Source: Comamonadaceae bacterium ALPHA2B (lineage in GTDB: Bacteria > Pseudomonadota > Gammaproteobacteria > Burkholderiales > Burkholderiaceae_C). From it: a stretch of 64,000 nt of DNA. Of this stretch, positions 35,908 through 45,430 are shown one piece after another. A program made the translations under genes and the position numbers. The notes under the pieces were generated by a model that saw only the letters and a program-made list of their open reading frames with translations, was not told where the DNA came from and ran no database searches. The stretch lies in assembly GCA_005503065.1 (NCBI GenBank), contig SCOE01000027.1, positions 1 to 64,000 of the forward strand. Direction: 5' to 3'. The number at the start of each line of letters is the position of its first letter. The stretch's first letter is position 1.

Positions 35908-36246
35908 ATGCTTCGCAGATCGCTTCTTGTTGTCGTGTTGCTGCTTACCTTGGTTTCGTCCTGGGTAGGCGGTGTCTACACGTCCTTTGCTGACGACGCG
36001 ATTGGGAGGGGCGATGGACTGTTGTTTGGTTTTCATCACCATCACGACATTGGCGACCCGGAATCCGAAGCCTCGGATGAGTCGTTGATGCATCAGGTGC
36101 TCGACCACGCCTCGCTGACGCCAACGATGTGCTCGGTCTACACCTTGGTCTGCGGAGCGCTTTGCTTCGACAGGCCAGTTGCTGTTCAGCATGAACGGGT
36201 CAGCCCACTCTTGGGCGGTTGGCGTCGCCCTCCAAAAGCCGTTTAG
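35908..36246 (+). CDS. small exported protein with His cluster, CzcI-like
   Basis: A 112-residue protein: an N-terminal hydrophobic signal or anchor (RRSLLVVVLLLTLVSSWVGG), then a loop with four consecutive His (FGFHHHHDIGD), a region with two Cys (TMCSVYTLVCGALCF) and a basic tail (GGWRRPPKAV). The layout recalls CzcI, the small periplasmic protein encoded in czc metal-resistance operons, but sequence identity cannot be judged here. No czcCBA genes are in the window. Confidence 0.5.
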   Translation: MLRRSLLVVVLLLTLVSSWVGGVYTSFADDAIGRGDGLLFGFHHHHDIGDPESEASDESLMHQVLDHASLTPTMCSVYTLVCGALCFDRPVAVQHERVSPLLGGWRRPPKAV

Positions 36247-36431
36247 TCGCGCCTTAGCTGGTCGTTCGTCCTGTCGCGTTTTCCAGCGACACGGTCCTTC
36301 GCTACGCGGCGCACGACACGACTCCGATCCCATCTAGCGCTTTCAGCGCTCGGCACCTCGTGCCACCACCCCATCTCGACATTTCCGTCGCGTTCGCCAA
36401 CGTGCGCGCGACGCTCAGCCAAGGACTATCT

Positions 36432-37220
36432 ATGTTCAGCCGCACACACGCCCCCAGCATTGAGAATGCGGACGCAGAAGCTGCCTACCTCAAGAAGTTT
36501 CTCAGCAACAAGGATGAGAACCTGTTCATGGGATCGTTCGAGAGCTTCCAGTCGGCCCAGGCCAACGCGCCCAAAGGCCTAAAAATTGGCTACGACGAGG
36601 CCGACTCGGCGGACGCGCTCTACAGCCATCAGATCTACAACTGGGACTACGCGCCCTTGTTCTGGCTAAGCGATGCCATGTCTGCTGGTCACACTTCCAT
36701 CTTCGATCTCGGCGGGCACGTCGGCATCAAGTACTACGCCTTCAAGCGCGTGTTGCGCTATCCCGAACAAATCCAATGGACCGTTTGCGACGTGCCCAGT
36801 GTGGTCAAGGCTGGCGAGCGCCTGGCACTGGAGCGAGGGGCGAGTGCCCAGCTGAACTTTTGCACCGACTTCGGCCGTGCAAGCGGCGCCGACGTCCTGA
36901 TGCTGTCCGGCAGCTTGCAGTATCTGCCCGAAACACTAGGGGAGATCTTGAGCCAGCTCGCGCACAAGCCCAAGCGCGTTTTGCTCAACATCACCGCCAC
37001 GCACAGCCACAAGACGATGTACACGCTCAACAGCATCGGCGATGCGGTGTGCCCCTATCGAATCCAGTTCCAGGACGAAATCCTCGCCGATATTCGACTC
37101 GCGGGCTACAAGCGGCGAGATGTGTGGCGCAACGACGGCAAGCCGATCCAGATTCCATTCGTCGAAGGCGGTGCAGATGCGTTCTACTTCGGCTGCTGCT
37201 TCGATCGGGTGAGCGCTTGA
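36432..37220 (+). CDS. putative methyltransferase, TIGR04325 family
   Basis: A 262-residue protein. The SAM-binding glycine-rich loop is in SIFDLGGHVGIKYYAFKRVL, with a second-strand acidic residue in WTVCDVPSV and a later strand DVLMLSGSLQYLPE. The pattern DLGGHxGIxYY is that of the TIGR04325 putative methyltransferases often found in polysaccharide loci. AAGGA stands before the ATG at 36432. No partner glycosyltransferases are near, so the substrate is unknown. Confidence 0.72.
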   Translation: MFSRTHAPSIENADAEAAYLKKFLSNKDENLFMGSFESFQSAQANAPKGLKIGYDEADSADALYSHQIYNWDYAPLFWLSDAMSAGHTSIFDLGGHVGIKYYAFKRVLRYPEQIQWTVCDVPSVVKAGERLALERGASAQLNFCTDFGRASGADVLMLSGSLQYLPETLGEILSQLAHKPKRVLLNITATHSHKTMYTLNSIGDAVCPYRIQFQDEILADIRLAGYKRRDVWRNDGKPIQIPFVEGGADAFYFGCCFDRVSA

Positions 37221-37308
37221 TTCGCACTTGCAGACCTCGCATGTCTCAAACTCATGCCCTTGCGGCAAAGTGCTGGCGTGACGTTGTCAAAGTATCTGAG
37301 GCGGCCGC

Positions 37309-37710
37309 ATGACACCACGGCCTGCCGCGCCACGCGCACAAGCCCCAAAGAGGCTGATCCCGCGGGTCGATGCGCTCGGCAACGCCAAGCGCCTCGATGA
37401 GATTCGGCGCGCCACCCAACGCAGTCAAGCCGAAGTTGCCGGAGCGATGGGCGTTGGGCAGAGCGCGATATCCCAGCTCGAAGGTCGCTCGGACATCCAG
37501 TTGTCTACTTTGGTTCGCTATCTAGAAGCCTTGGGGCTCGCTCTCGAGCTAACCGTCGTGCTGCCCAGTGGCCATCGCGTGGCCTTGAACGATTTCAAGC
37601 CAGACGCAGGCGTGACAGCGCGCGCCGCGAGCAGAACTACGCGTCGTCAATATCGGCGAACTGGAAGGTCCCTGCAGCGCGAGGACATCTCGCCCCTCCT
37701 GCCGAATTGA
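37309..37710 (+). CDS. XRE-family helix-turn-helix regulator
   Basis: A 133-residue DNA-binding protein. The HTH_3 domain is LDEIRRATQRSQAEVAGAMG followed by VGQSAISQLEGRSDIQLSTL, about residues 27-75. The C-terminal extension is basic and of low complexity. It is like the antitoxin partner of HigBA-type systems, but no toxin gene adjoins it on either side. It may be an orphan antitoxin or a free-standing regulator. Confidence 0.68.
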   Translation: MTPRPAAPRAQAPKRLIPRVDALGNAKRLDEIRRATQRSQAEVAGAMGVGQSAISQLEGRSDIQLSTLVRYLEALGLALELTVVLPSGHRVALNDFKPDAGVTARAASRTTRRQYRRTGRSLQREDISPLLPN

Positions 37711-38207
37711 CGCCAAGGCGCCGGGCAGCGCCCAACTGGCCCCGCAACGTTGCTGCACTGCCGAATCAGGATTGTGCGAGCGAAAGCCCGCACTCTGATC
37801 GGGTGCAGCATTGCGAGGCAAGGCCCACGAACGGAAATAAAAGAGGGCACTGGGACGCTGGACCAAAAGCCGACGCCAGAGCTTGCAGCACACTCCGTAC
37901 TGCCAATCTTGGACACGCTTGGCTTGGCAATGCTTCCAAGCTCAAGGGCTGATAGATCGCGTTATGTGATCTATGAAATTCAACTCGAATTTACCCAAAT
38001 TCCGATTCACGAATATATTTCCCGAAAATAACATTTAAATAACCTAAGGATTACATATTTGTTAGGTTGCACGAGCCGTTGTTTACGCCACGAACTCATT
38101 GGGTCTAGTCACAGAATTGTCATGGCCGAAATCAAAAATCTACTCCATCAGATCGCCTCTGAGGACGCAGAAATTTGCGTCAAGAATCAACCAACCCGGA
38201 GCTTAGT
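37711..38207. other. AT-rich leader region of the first porin
   Basis: No gene supported. From about 37970 to 38070 the base composition becomes markedly AT-rich compared with the surroundings, as in many outer-membrane gene promoters. It contains the inverted repeat at 38041-38068. Confidence 0.45.
38041..38068. promoter_or_regulatory. inverted repeat upstream of the porin gene
   Basis: AACCTAA (38041-38047) and TTAGGTT (38062-38068) are perfect complements separated by 14 bases, 140 bases before the porin start. It may be an operator or an RNA stem in the leader. Seen directly; function inferred. Confidence 0.4.
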
Positions 38208-39389
38208 GTGTTCAAAACTTGTATTGCCGCAGCTGTGGCGTCGCTGGCGTGCGTTTCCGCATTTGCACAATCCAACGTGACTCTTTTCGGTATCGTCGAC
38301 GCCTCTGTCAGATCCGTCTCGAACAAGAGTGATCGTGTTTCCGGTAGCCTCTTCACCCCCACCTCTTTCAAATCCAGCCGCACCGAATTGGCAACCGGCG
38401 GACTGAGTTCGAGCCGACTCGGGTTCCGGGGCGTTGAGGACCTTGGCGGTGGGTTGTACGCAAGCTTCTGGCTGGAGGCTCCTTTGCGCAATGACGACGG
38501 CAGTGAAGCGCTCGCATTCACCCGTCGCTCCATCGTCGCGGTGGGCGGCGCGTTCGGCGAGATTCGACTTGGCCGCGACAACACCCCGATCCACCTGAAT
38601 CATCTGCAGTGGGACCCCTTTCAAGACACTGGCCTGGGTGCCTCGCTGCTGATCGCTGCCAACGGTGCGTCGAATCCGAACAATGTTGCGGCCACGGGTG
38701 GTTTCGGCAGCAACAGCAACTACAAGCGCGCCAGCAACATGGTGCAGTATTTCCTGCCCCCGAATTTGGGCGGGTTTTACGGCAATATTGCCTATGGGTT
38801 TAGCGAGCAGAGTCGAATTGATTTCACTCAAAACGTAAACACCGGGCGCTATATCGGCGGTCGCGCGGGCTACAAGGCAGGGCCGCTCGATGCCGCCATC
38901 GCGTACGGCGAGAGCGACACCGCTTACAGCAATCGTCTCGGCAAAATCAAGACCTTCAATGTTGGTGCGTCGTACGATTTCGGTGTTGTCAAACTGTTTG
39001 GCGATTACACAACTTCGGCGGATCGTCGCGACAATGCGGTTGGCAGTTTCGTTTCGACCCCGAAGGTCGACATGAGCGGCTATTCCATCGCGGCAACGGT
39101 ACCAGTCGGCGTTGGCCAAATCCGGGCTTCGTATGCACAGGTCAAATATGACCTGAACAGCCCCTTGCTGTTCAACGCCGGAGATCCGTCGGCCCGCAAG
39201 TTCGTGATCGGCTATGTGCACAATCTGTCGAAGCGCACCGCCCTTTACACGAACGTGGCCCGAATCACCAACAAGAATGGCGCTGGCCTGAGCTTGGGCG
39301 GTCCGAGCTACGTCACGGCCCAATCAGGCGCTACTTACACTCCGAAAACTTCCACCGGCTACGAATTCGGCATTCGCCACTCTTTCTGA
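38208..39389 (+). CDS. outer-membrane porin (Burkholderiales trimeric type)
   Basis: A 393-residue porin. The GTG at 38208 has GGAG six bases upstream, giving a signal peptide TCIAAAVASLACVSAFAQ, then SNVTLFGIVDASVRSV, the usual first strand of porin_4/Gram-negative porins. Internal landmarks are SRLGFRGVEDLGGGLYASFW and RLGRDNTPIH. The C-terminus ends in GYEFGIRHSF, with the terminal Phe that the BAM complex recognises. A strong terminator follows. A paralogue lies at 48399. Confidence 0.92.
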   Translation: MFKTCIAAAVASLACVSAFAQSNVTLFGIVDASVRSVSNKSDRVSGSLFTPTSFKSSRTELATGGLSSSRLGFRGVEDLGGGLYASFWLEAPLRNDDGSEALAFTRRSIVAVGGAFGEIRLGRDNTPIHLNHLQWDPFQDTGLGASLLIAANGASNPNNVAATGGFGSNSNYKRASNMVQYFLPPNLGGFYGNIAYGFSEQSRIDFTQNVNTGRYIGGRAGYKAGPLDAAIAYGESDTAYSNRLGKIKTFNVGASYDFGVVKLFGDYTTSADRRDNAVGSFVSTPKVDMSGYSIAATVPVGVGQIRASYAQVKYDLNSPLLFNAGDPSARKFVIGYVHNLSKRTALYTNVARITNKNGAGLSLGGPSYVTAQSGATYTPKTSTGYEFGIRHSF

Positions 39390-39447
39390 TCCGCCGATCG
39401 CATTTTTTAGTTTTAACTCCAAGTGGGTTCCGCAGGGGCTCATTTTT

Positions 39448-39474
39448 TGCCCGCCTCGTGCGGGCATTTTTTTT
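39448..39474 (+). terminator. intrinsic terminator of the porin gene
   Basis: TGCCCGC (39448-39454) and GCGGGCA (39460-39466) form a perfect stem with loop CTCGT, followed by eight T residues. Confidence 0.9.
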
Positions 39475-39511
39475 ACGATCCTGCGATCAGTGCAGCAAAG
39501 GACGATGCACG

Positions 39512-39976
39512 TCAGGGGACAGTTGCCAGATAGCGCTCGATCATCTGCACCACGATCTCATCTACCATTCGCGAATTCACGCCACCGAGTTCGACGCTTT
39601 GCTGCGCGCGATGGACATCGTGCATGAAAGGTATGCGGGTCGAGACCACGACATTGCTGAGGTCATACTGCACCTCGAGCATCGCCTCTTGGCCTTGCGG
39701 CGTTCGCCGCGGATCGCGAAACCAAAATGCAAACCCACTGCCACGCGCTCCTGGAGTGCGATGAAGATGCAGGCCCGCCTCCAAGCCGTGATGCTGGATT
39801 GCTTCTTTGATTCGCTGCAGTCCCGGGAGTAACTCCAGGTCTGCCAAGTCCCAGAAGGCCGCGTGCAGGGCCTCGCTGGAAGCCGCGTCGAGAGTTGAGC
39901 GTGGGCCATCACCATGTGCCGCTTGGCCATACTGAACAAAAGCCGCAGTCATTCGGTTTTTGAGATCGTCGTTCAT
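39512..39976 (-). CDS. hypothetical protein
   Basis: A 154-residue soluble protein with coding-like composition and no recognised domain. Its middle (ELLPGLQRIKEAIQHHG) is helical, and GSGFAFWFRDPRRTPQGQEA is a distinctive segment. It converges with the porin gene and stops just past its terminator, which fits a real gene. Confidence 0.6.
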   Translation of the reverse strand: MNDDLKNRMTAAFVQYGQAAHGDGPRSTLDAASSEALHAAFWDLADLELLPGLQRIKEAIQHHGLEAGLHLHRTPGARGSGFAFWFRDPRRTPQGQEAMLEVQYDLSNVVVSTRIPFMHDVHRAQQSVELGGVNSRMVDEIVVQMIERYLATVP

Positions 39977-40170
39977 TCACACTCCATTGCTTGAGAAATG
40001 CCTCTCGCGCCAGTTTCGCTATCTTGAAAAATCAAGCGAACCGAGAGCCCATGCTACGCCGCGACGCACGAGCAATGCGAGGCCTCGGATCCGGCCTGAC
40101 GCTCTTGCATCACGTCGAGGCTCATCGCTTGTCGCGGCGCAGCAGTGTTCGACGCGGCGTGTGCTAGCCG

Positions 40171-41763
40171 CTACAACAAACTTTCGGGCGCGAGCGGACT
40201 GACCAGTTGAAGCCAAAGCCTCAGCATGCCGCCGGCATCAGGCTCCTGGTCATGTACATACTCTTCGTTGCCAACGGGGATGACCCATTCCAGATGCCCG
40301 TCTGCGCCAATCTGTACGCGGTTGGCCGCCTCCCGTTTGGCCAGGTTGAGCAACTGCGCTGCGTCTCGCGCGACCGCTGGAACGAGAATTGCCACGGCGT
40401 TCTCGGTGTTGTAGTGGTCTGAGCGCGGGTCGAAGTTCATCGAACCAATGAACACTTCCTGCCTATCGATGACCAAGCACTTCGTATGGAGTCCCGCCGC
40501 CGAAAGGCCGAAGAACCGGCGCCGATCATCGCGACCGGCATAGTTTGGACTGAGTTCATAAAGTTGGACCCCCGCCTGCAGCAAGGGCACGCGATATCGA
40601 CGGTACGCGCTATGGACCAGCGGCTGATCCGTTGACGCAAGCGAATTTGTGAGGACGGCAACGGCTACTGCTCGATCCGAAGCTTCCCGGAGTAACGAGA
40701 GGCCCGAAGGCCCCGGGATGAAATAGGGAGATGTCAGCAGAACTTCCTTGTCCGCGCTGCGAATGCGGTCGACAGCGTTCATGCGGATGCGGTTGACGCC
40801 ATAGTCTGAGCCAACGGGCCCTGCCAAACCCTTACCGGGTGGATCCGCGAACGACTGTCCGGTCCCCCAGGCCAGCTCCAACCGCCCTTCTCGCATGTCC
40901 ACCGATGGAGAACGATGCGCGAGTGCATCCCACTCGTTTTCATCCGAAAGGGCCGGGGATTCGGCAGCCCGGGTCATTGCATCAAAGCGCGCCTGCAACT
41001 GCTGTCGCGAAGCATCGCTGCGCACGATCTCCGTAACTGAAATCGCCAACGGGCTGTTCCAATACTGATCGAATTGAGACCCGATTTCTCGGACGATGGG
41101 ACCGGCTGCCAACACATCTAAATCAATGAAATTCCCAGCATCCCTGCGCGAAAAATACTCGTCGCCAATGTTGCGGCCACCCGTGATCGCCGTCACCCCG
41201 TCCGCAATGAACATCTTGTTGTGCATGCGATGATTCAAGCGCTCAAACCCGAATGGCTGAGCCAGATAGCGCGCGGCAACACCCGCATTGCGCAGCATGA
41301 AGGGGTTGAATAGGCGGACCTCGACATTGTCATGGGCAGCAAACGTACGCAATAGCTCATCGCTTCCCTGGGTGTACAGGTCGTCGATGAGAACCCGGAC
41401 GCGGACGTTTCGTGCGGCAGCGTCTCGTAGTTCCCGCAGCACTTCCTTGCCTGTCGCGTCGGGTTGCACTATGAAGTACTGAAGGTCAAGCGCGCTGTGC
41501 GCTGCCCTGATCAACGCCAGGCGTGTCGCCAACGCATGTCCGCCAGATGGCATCAGTCGAAAACCGCTCGAATGCGTATCGGGCCTCGATGCATCGACGG
41601 CTTGAACGATGCGACCTTGGCTCGCCGGCGGCAAGCTACGCGTTTCAACACGCATCGAGTCAACCTCGAAACTGGCACAACCGAGGAGCAAACCGGAAGC
41701 CACGGCCATCACGGCGCAGGCCAACCATCTCGCAACTGCCTCTCCTGTTCTCGCCACACGCAT
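40171..41763 (-). CDS. phospholipase D-family lipoprotein
   Basis: A 530-residue PLD protein with a lipoprotein signal: ARWLACAVMAVASGLLLGC with lipobox LLGC followed by Ala-Ser. The HKD motifs are MHNKMFIADGVTAITGGRN and LHTKCLVIDRQEVFIGSMNF. The layout (VDLQ-like YFIVQPDATGKEVLRELRDAA) matches the cardiolipin synthase/PLD-like phosphatidyl transferases tethered to the membrane. AGGAAGTAGG precedes the ATG at 41763; sequence further upstream in frame lacks coding character. It is the second PLD protein within 8 kb, not closely similar to the first. Confidence 0.85.
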   Translation of the reverse strand: MRVARTGEAVARWLACAVMAVASGLLLGCASFEVDSMRVETRSLPPASQGRIVQAVDASRPDTHSSGFRLMPSGGHALATRLALIRAAHSALDLQYFIVQPDATGKEVLRELRDAAARNVRVRVLIDDLYTQGSDELLRTFAAHDNVEVRLFNPFMLRNAGVAARYLAQPFGFERLNHRMHNKMFIADGVTAITGGRNIGDEYFSRRDAGNFIDLDVLAAGPIVREIGSQFDQYWNSPLAISVTEIVRSDASRQQLQARFDAMTRAAESPALSDENEWDALAHRSPSVDMREGRLELAWGTGQSFADPPGKGLAGPVGSDYGVNRIRMNAVDRIRSADKEVLLTSPYFIPGPSGLSLLREASDRAVAVAVLTNSLASTDQPLVHSAYRRYRVPLLQAGVQLYELSPNYAGRDDRRRFFGLSAAGLHTKCLVIDRQEVFIGSMNFDPRSDHYNTENAVAILVPAVARDAAQLLNLAKREAANRVQIGADGHLEWVIPVGNEEYVHDQEPDAGGMLRLWLQLVSPLAPESLL

Positions 41764-42148
41764 CCTACTTCCTCCTGTATTCCTATCCCCTACTACGAGC
41801 ATTGACGTTTCGTCAGCGGCCCGCGCGACGCTCTCAGCGCGCCCCAAACACATTTCACGAAACTTCGATCTCCATCGGACGATGCTTAAGCACCTTCGCC
41901 GCTTGCGTGGGCGACGAATGTGCGAGAAGTCAGCAGCCTCGCCTGAGACCAAAGCGATGCGCTCCGATAACACCCAGACGGTATGTGGGCTTGAACGACG
42001 AATAGAAACTTGCGCGCAGACAAGTCTGCGACTTTGGTGCTGACCAAATCTAGCTGATGCGACCACATCGACAACGCACCCTAGAAACCCTAGCCTTGCT
42101 CGGCTCGCAATCGATCATGATGCAAAGGTCTCCTGAAAGGAGCATCCG
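41764..42148. other. divergent intergenic region, no gene seen
   Basis: Lies between the PLD lipoprotein and the lipoprotein gene at 42149. Frames that remain open here are extensions of the PLD gene or shadows. Confidence 0.35.
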
Positions 42149-42757
42149 ATGCCGTCCGACTCCCGACCAAGCACTTTCTCTCGATACCCGTTCAAAATTC
42201 TTCCATTGACTTGCATTTTTGAGCGCGCGATGGCGCGTCGATGGCTTCCGGCCTACAACGCGGCGTCTCTAAGCTCCTTCGCTGCTGGCGGCATCCAGCG
42301 CATGCGCCGTCAATCCCAGACCCATTTGTCGACGGTCAAATGGCTGGTTGACGGGACACCTGTTCTCACCCGTCGACATGGAATCGACTATCGGGCAGCA
42401 GCCCGGATAGCGGGGATCTGTGCAGGCTTGATGCTGGTCACAGGATGCACATCCTTGAGTCTGCAACACGACCGGTTCGTAGCAGGGTGGCGCAGTGGCG
42501 TGGTGCTCGACACCGGAATGCACCACATCACCCCGGCAATACGCGCCGCCCGTGATTGTCGGACACACGGAGCGACCGCGCACACCGATGGTGCGCGTGA
42601 GGTGTTTGTGCGTTATGTGCGGGGACCGACGCGGTATTGGTACCAAGTGAGTAGTGTGCCCAGCCATTCGAGGGTCGGTGTTGGGGACGTCGTCATGATC
42701 AATGTGCAGCAATGCGAACTGCCTATTGTCGTCTTGCCGCCAAGAGTCACCTCGTAG
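42149..42757 (+). CDS. hypothetical lipoprotein
   Basis: The reading frame of up to 202 residues contains a lipobox region, ARIAGICAGLMLVTGCTSLS, about 100 residues after the first ATG. A good AGGAG stands before the ATG at 42149, yet a lipoprotein signal should be near the start, so an ATG at 42302 or a later start may be the real one, or the leader is unusual. The mature part of about 100 residues has GMHHITPAIRAARDC and YWYQVSSVPSHS. Family not recognised. Confidence 0.45.
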   Translation: MPSDSRPSTFSRYPFKILPLTCIFERAMARRWLPAYNAASLSSFAAGGIQRMRRQSQTHLSTVKWLVDGTPVLTRRHGIDYRAAARIAGICAGLMLVTGCTSLSLQHDRFVAGWRSGVVLDTGMHHITPAIRAARDCRTHGATAHTDGAREVFVRYVRGPTRYWYQVSSVPSHSRVGVGDVVMINVQQCELPIVVLPPRVTS

Positions 42758-42812
42758 AAATGTGTTCCGCATCAAGGATGCCTTGAAAACCGCCATCGCG
42801 CCTAGCGCCAAC

Positions 42813-42866
42813 ATTACGCATTTGTAATCTGACCGTTCGCGTGGGGACGGTTGCGCTCCCTACAGT
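42813..42866 (+). promoter_or_regulatory. metal-regulator box and -10 upstream of the small exported protein
   Basis: ATTAC-GCATTT-GTAAT (42813-42828) is a perfect inverted repeat of the ATTAC-N6-GTAAT kind resembling boxes of CopR/CusR/CzcR-type response regulators. A possible -10, TACAGT (42861-42866), lies 32 bases downstream, the same spacing as at the eptA box. Confidence 0.5.
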
Positions 42867-42932
42867 CTCGGTAACACTTGCGCATGTCGAAGACGAGGTG
42901 CGCAGGCCCATCGACTGTGAAAGGACACGGAA

Positions 42933-43316
42933 ATGCAAGGCACTCGTTTGAAACTCGCTCTGATGGCCACGGCCATTTGCGCGGCTACGCTACCGGCAGT
43001 CGCCGGCAATTCGACCACGGCCGCCCCGACGTCCAAGGTCGATGTCGCCCAAGGGATCGCCGTCGAGCGCCCCAACCCTGCAGCAGCACATGCCACCCCG
43101 TCCGCAGCGCATGACGCCAGCCATGTTCATGCCAGCGCGAACGCGCAAACGGGACAAAAGACTCGTGCCCAGGTCAACGCCGAAGCGATCGCCTGGGTGG
43201 CATCCGGAATGTCCCAACTGGCTTATGGTGAGGTTGGCATGGACAGCATGGGCCCGATCTACGGCCGGGCCGCCGAGAATTTTGGAGCCATGAGCGCTGG
43301 CACGCACCAGCACTGA
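42933..43316 (+). CDS. small exported protein with TRAQVNAE motif
   Basis: A 127-residue protein with a signal peptide (KLALMATAICAATLPAVAG) and a His-containing linker (AAHDASHVHASANAQ). The second half begins QKTRAQVNAEAIAWVASG, reminiscent of the TRAQV segment of DUF4148 proteins. The tail ends in GTHQH. It directly precedes the two-component system and has a perfect ATTAC-N6-GTAAT box upstream, so it is probably induced by that system. Possible role in periplasmic metal binding; inferred. Confidence 0.62.
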   Translation: MQGTRLKLALMATAICAATLPAVAGNSTTAAPTSKVDVAQGIAVERPNPAAAHATPSAAHDASHVHASANAQTGQKTRAQVNAEAIAWVASGMSQLAYGEVGMDSMGPIYGRAAENFGAMSAGTHQH

Positions 43317-43364
43317 CGCCATCACTCCTGACAGAAAATTTCGGTGCCCCCTGTGGCCCGTTCT

Positions 43365-43412
43365 ATAACAACACTGTAATCTCGGGTCCGCGGCGTCGCG
43401 GGCACCTACAAC
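43365..43412 (+). promoter_or_regulatory. imperfect regulator box before the response regulator
   Basis: ATAAC-AACACT-GTAAT (43365-43380) matches the ATTAC-N6-GTAAT box with one mismatch. TACAAC (43407-43412) could be the -10, which would put the transcript start at or next to the ATG at 43419. This suggests autoregulation. Confidence 0.42.
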
Positions 43413-43418
43413 ACACAA

Positions 43419-44102
43419 ATGCACCTTTTGGTCGTCGAGGACGAAGAGAAGCTTGGCGACTATTTGCGCAAGGGCTTGGTCGAGAGCGGGTTCAATGTTG
43501 ACCTCGCCCGAGAGGGCACACAAGGCTTGGCCTTGGCTCAGACGGGCAACTACGATGCCGTCATCCTGGACATCATGCTTCCTGGCATTGACGGCTTTCA
43601 AGTGCTGCAAGAGCTTCGCGTTTCCAGCAAGGTGCCAGTGTTGATGTTGACGGCCCGGGACGATGTGGAAGACCGTGTCCGAGGTCTTGAAAGCGGCGCA
43701 GACGACTACCTGGCGAAGCCATTTGCATTCACTGAGTTGCTCGCGCGCGTTCGTGCCCTGCTTCGACGCAGCCCCATGCAGGAGGCCAGCAGGTACGCAC
43801 TGGCAGACCTGCAACTGGATCTCACGACCCGTCGCGCTACACGCGCAGGGAAACGTCTTGACTTGACTGCCAAGGAGTTTTCTCTCCTGTCTCTGCTGTT
43901 GAGACGGCAGGGCCAGATTCTTTCGCGCGCCATCTTGGCTGATCAAGTTTGGGGCATGAATTTCGACAGTGAAACGAATGTCGTTGAAGTAGCGATACGG
44001 CGCCTGCGCAGCAAGATCGACGACCCATTCGACGACAAGCTGCTCCACACGGTGCGCGGCATGGGATACGTTCTGGAACATCGACCAGCTGTCGGCGGAT
44101 GA
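43419..44102 (+). CDS. heavy-metal response regulator (CzcR/CopR/CusR type)
   Basis: A 227-residue OmpR-class regulator. Receiver domain: acidic pocket at Glu7-Asp8-Glu9, phosphorylation site Asp51 in [16 protein letters not shown] and KPFAF. The C-terminal winged helix carries [19 protein letters not shown], then [15 protein letters not shown] and VRGMGYVLE. The branch is that of IrlR, CopR, CzcR and CusR. Its stop overlaps the sensor kinase start. No ribosome site is visible before the ATG. Confidence 0.88.
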   Translation: MHLLVVEDEEKLGDYLRKGLVESGFNVDLAREGTQGLALAQTGNYDAVILDIMLPGIDGFQVLQELRVSSKVPVLMLTARDDVEDRVRGLESGADDYLAKPFAFTELLARVRALLRRSPMQEASRYALADLQLDLTTRRATRAGKRLDLTAKEFSLLSLLLRRQGQILSRAILADQVWGMNFDSETNVVEVAIRRLRSKIDDPFDDKLLHTVRGMGYVLEHRPAVGG

Positions 44103-45430
44103 GCATCGCCTCGATCCAGAGCTCCCTGTCGCGTTGGTTCGCGGTTCAGACGCTGATTGGACTAAGCCTCATCTGCGCTGGCGTCTATGCCGCAACGTTC
44201 TGGAGCTTTCAGCTTAAACATCAGGAAGAGTTCGTCCGGCACGCTGACATCGTCGAGCACGTCGTGCGCGAGACCGTACAGCCACTGAACCTGAACGCCC
44301 TGCGGCACAAGCTAGACGACTATTTCCAGTCCCACTCCGACGCTGGCATCTCGCTACGCGTAGGCAATCAGTCACTATACGTCACCGGTGCGCGACCTAC
44401 CGGGCGGAACTGGGAATTGAGGACCTCCACGTTGGCCGAGCTCCAGCTTGAAGGAAAGCCCATTGAGTTGGACATGAGCCTGGACATCGGCAGCGACAAT
44501 ATCCTGCTGATGCGGTTAGCGTGGACTTTGACGGGCTCGGCTGCCTTGGGAACCGCGGTCATCTCGCTGACGGGGGCGTTGTTGGTGCGTCGCGGGCTGC
44601 GGCCGCTGAAGCGGCTTGCACAGGAAACTGGAGCCGCCGGGCCCGATCACCCCGGACATCGCATCGAGCCCAATGGCTACGCGCGCGAATTGCAGCCTTG
44701 GATTGCGCAGTTCAACGGCTTGCTGGGGCGTGTCGAGGCTGCTTATGCGCAACTGGAGGCATTCAACGCAGATGTTGCGCATGAATTGCGTACCCCACTT
44801 TCCAACTTGATCGCACAGGCCGAGATCGAGCTCGGCAGAGATCGAACGCTTGAGGAGTTGAAAAACGTCCTCGAGTCGCAGTTGGAAGAGGCCAGGCGGC
44901 TCACCACGATTGTTACGGACATGTTGTTCTTGTCCAAGGCCGACCGTGGGGCGCAGGCCAGACGTGGTCAACCCGTCAGTCTTGCAGCGCAAGTGATGGC
45001 GGTTGCCGAATTCCAGGAAGCCGCACTGGAAGACGCGCATCTGAAAGTGGAGATCAGCGGCGAACGTGTGCTCTCCATGGACACAGGCCTGGTACGCCGA
45101 GCGGTCTCCAACCTGGTCAGCAATGCCACGCGGTATGCCACACGGGGGTCGGTGGTCCGTGTGACCATCGACTCACAGGGTGATCAGATCAGGCTCGTGG
45201 TGCAAAATGTAGGTCCCGACATCCCTTCAGAGGCCATACCGCGGTTGTTCGAGCGGTTCTATCGCGCTGAGCCTTCGCGCGCGGGATCGGCAACACACCA
45301 CGGGCTTGGCCTTGCCATTGTTGCGGCGATCGCTCGCATGCATGGCGGCCGCACATTTGCTGAGAGCCGCGAGGGCGTCACACGCATCGGCCTTACATTG
45401 CGAGCATCTGCTGGCCCAGGTAACTCGTAG
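44099..45430 (+). CDS. heavy-metal sensor histidine kinase (CzcS/CusS type)
   Basis: A 443-residue membrane kinase. Two transmembrane helices (about 13-38 and 137-163) flank a periplasmic domain of about 100 residues. Then come HAMP and the H-box [21 protein letters not shown]-box [10 protein letters not shown], and G-box [18 protein letters not shown]. The short periplasmic domain and branch fit sensors of Zn, Cd, Co, Cu or Ag. It is coupled to the response regulator by an ATGA overlap. Confidence 0.88.
   Translation: MSIASIQSSLSRWFAVQTLIGLSLICAGVYAATFWSFQLKHQEEFVRHADIVEHVVRETVQPLNLNALRHKLDDYFQSHSDAGISLRVGNQSLYVTGARPTGRNWELRTSTLAELQLEGKPIELDMSLDIGSDNILLMRLAWTLTGSAALGTAVISLTGALLVRRGLRPLKRLAQETGAAGPDHPGHRIEPNGYARELQPWIAQFNGLLGRVEAAYAQLEAFNADVAHELRTPLSNLIAQAEIELGRDRTLEELKNVLESQLEEARRLTTIVTDMLFLSKADRGAQARRGQPVSLAAQVMAVAEFQEAALEDAHLKVEISGERVLSMDTGLVRRAVSNLVSNATRYATRGSVVRVTIDSQGDQIRLVVQNVGPDIPSEAIPRLFERFYRAEPSRAGSATHHGLGLAIVAAIARMHGGRTFAESREGVTRIGLTLRASAGPGNS

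Noticed and set aside
35791-36333. A 180-codon minus-strand frame opposite the CzcI-like gene.
   Set aside because: No domain and no ribosome site; the opposite strand has a signal peptide and metal-binding pattern.
37309-37710. A toxin-antitoxin module with the XRE protein as antitoxin.
   Set aside because: No RelE/HigB-like or other toxin frame is found directly up- or downstream.
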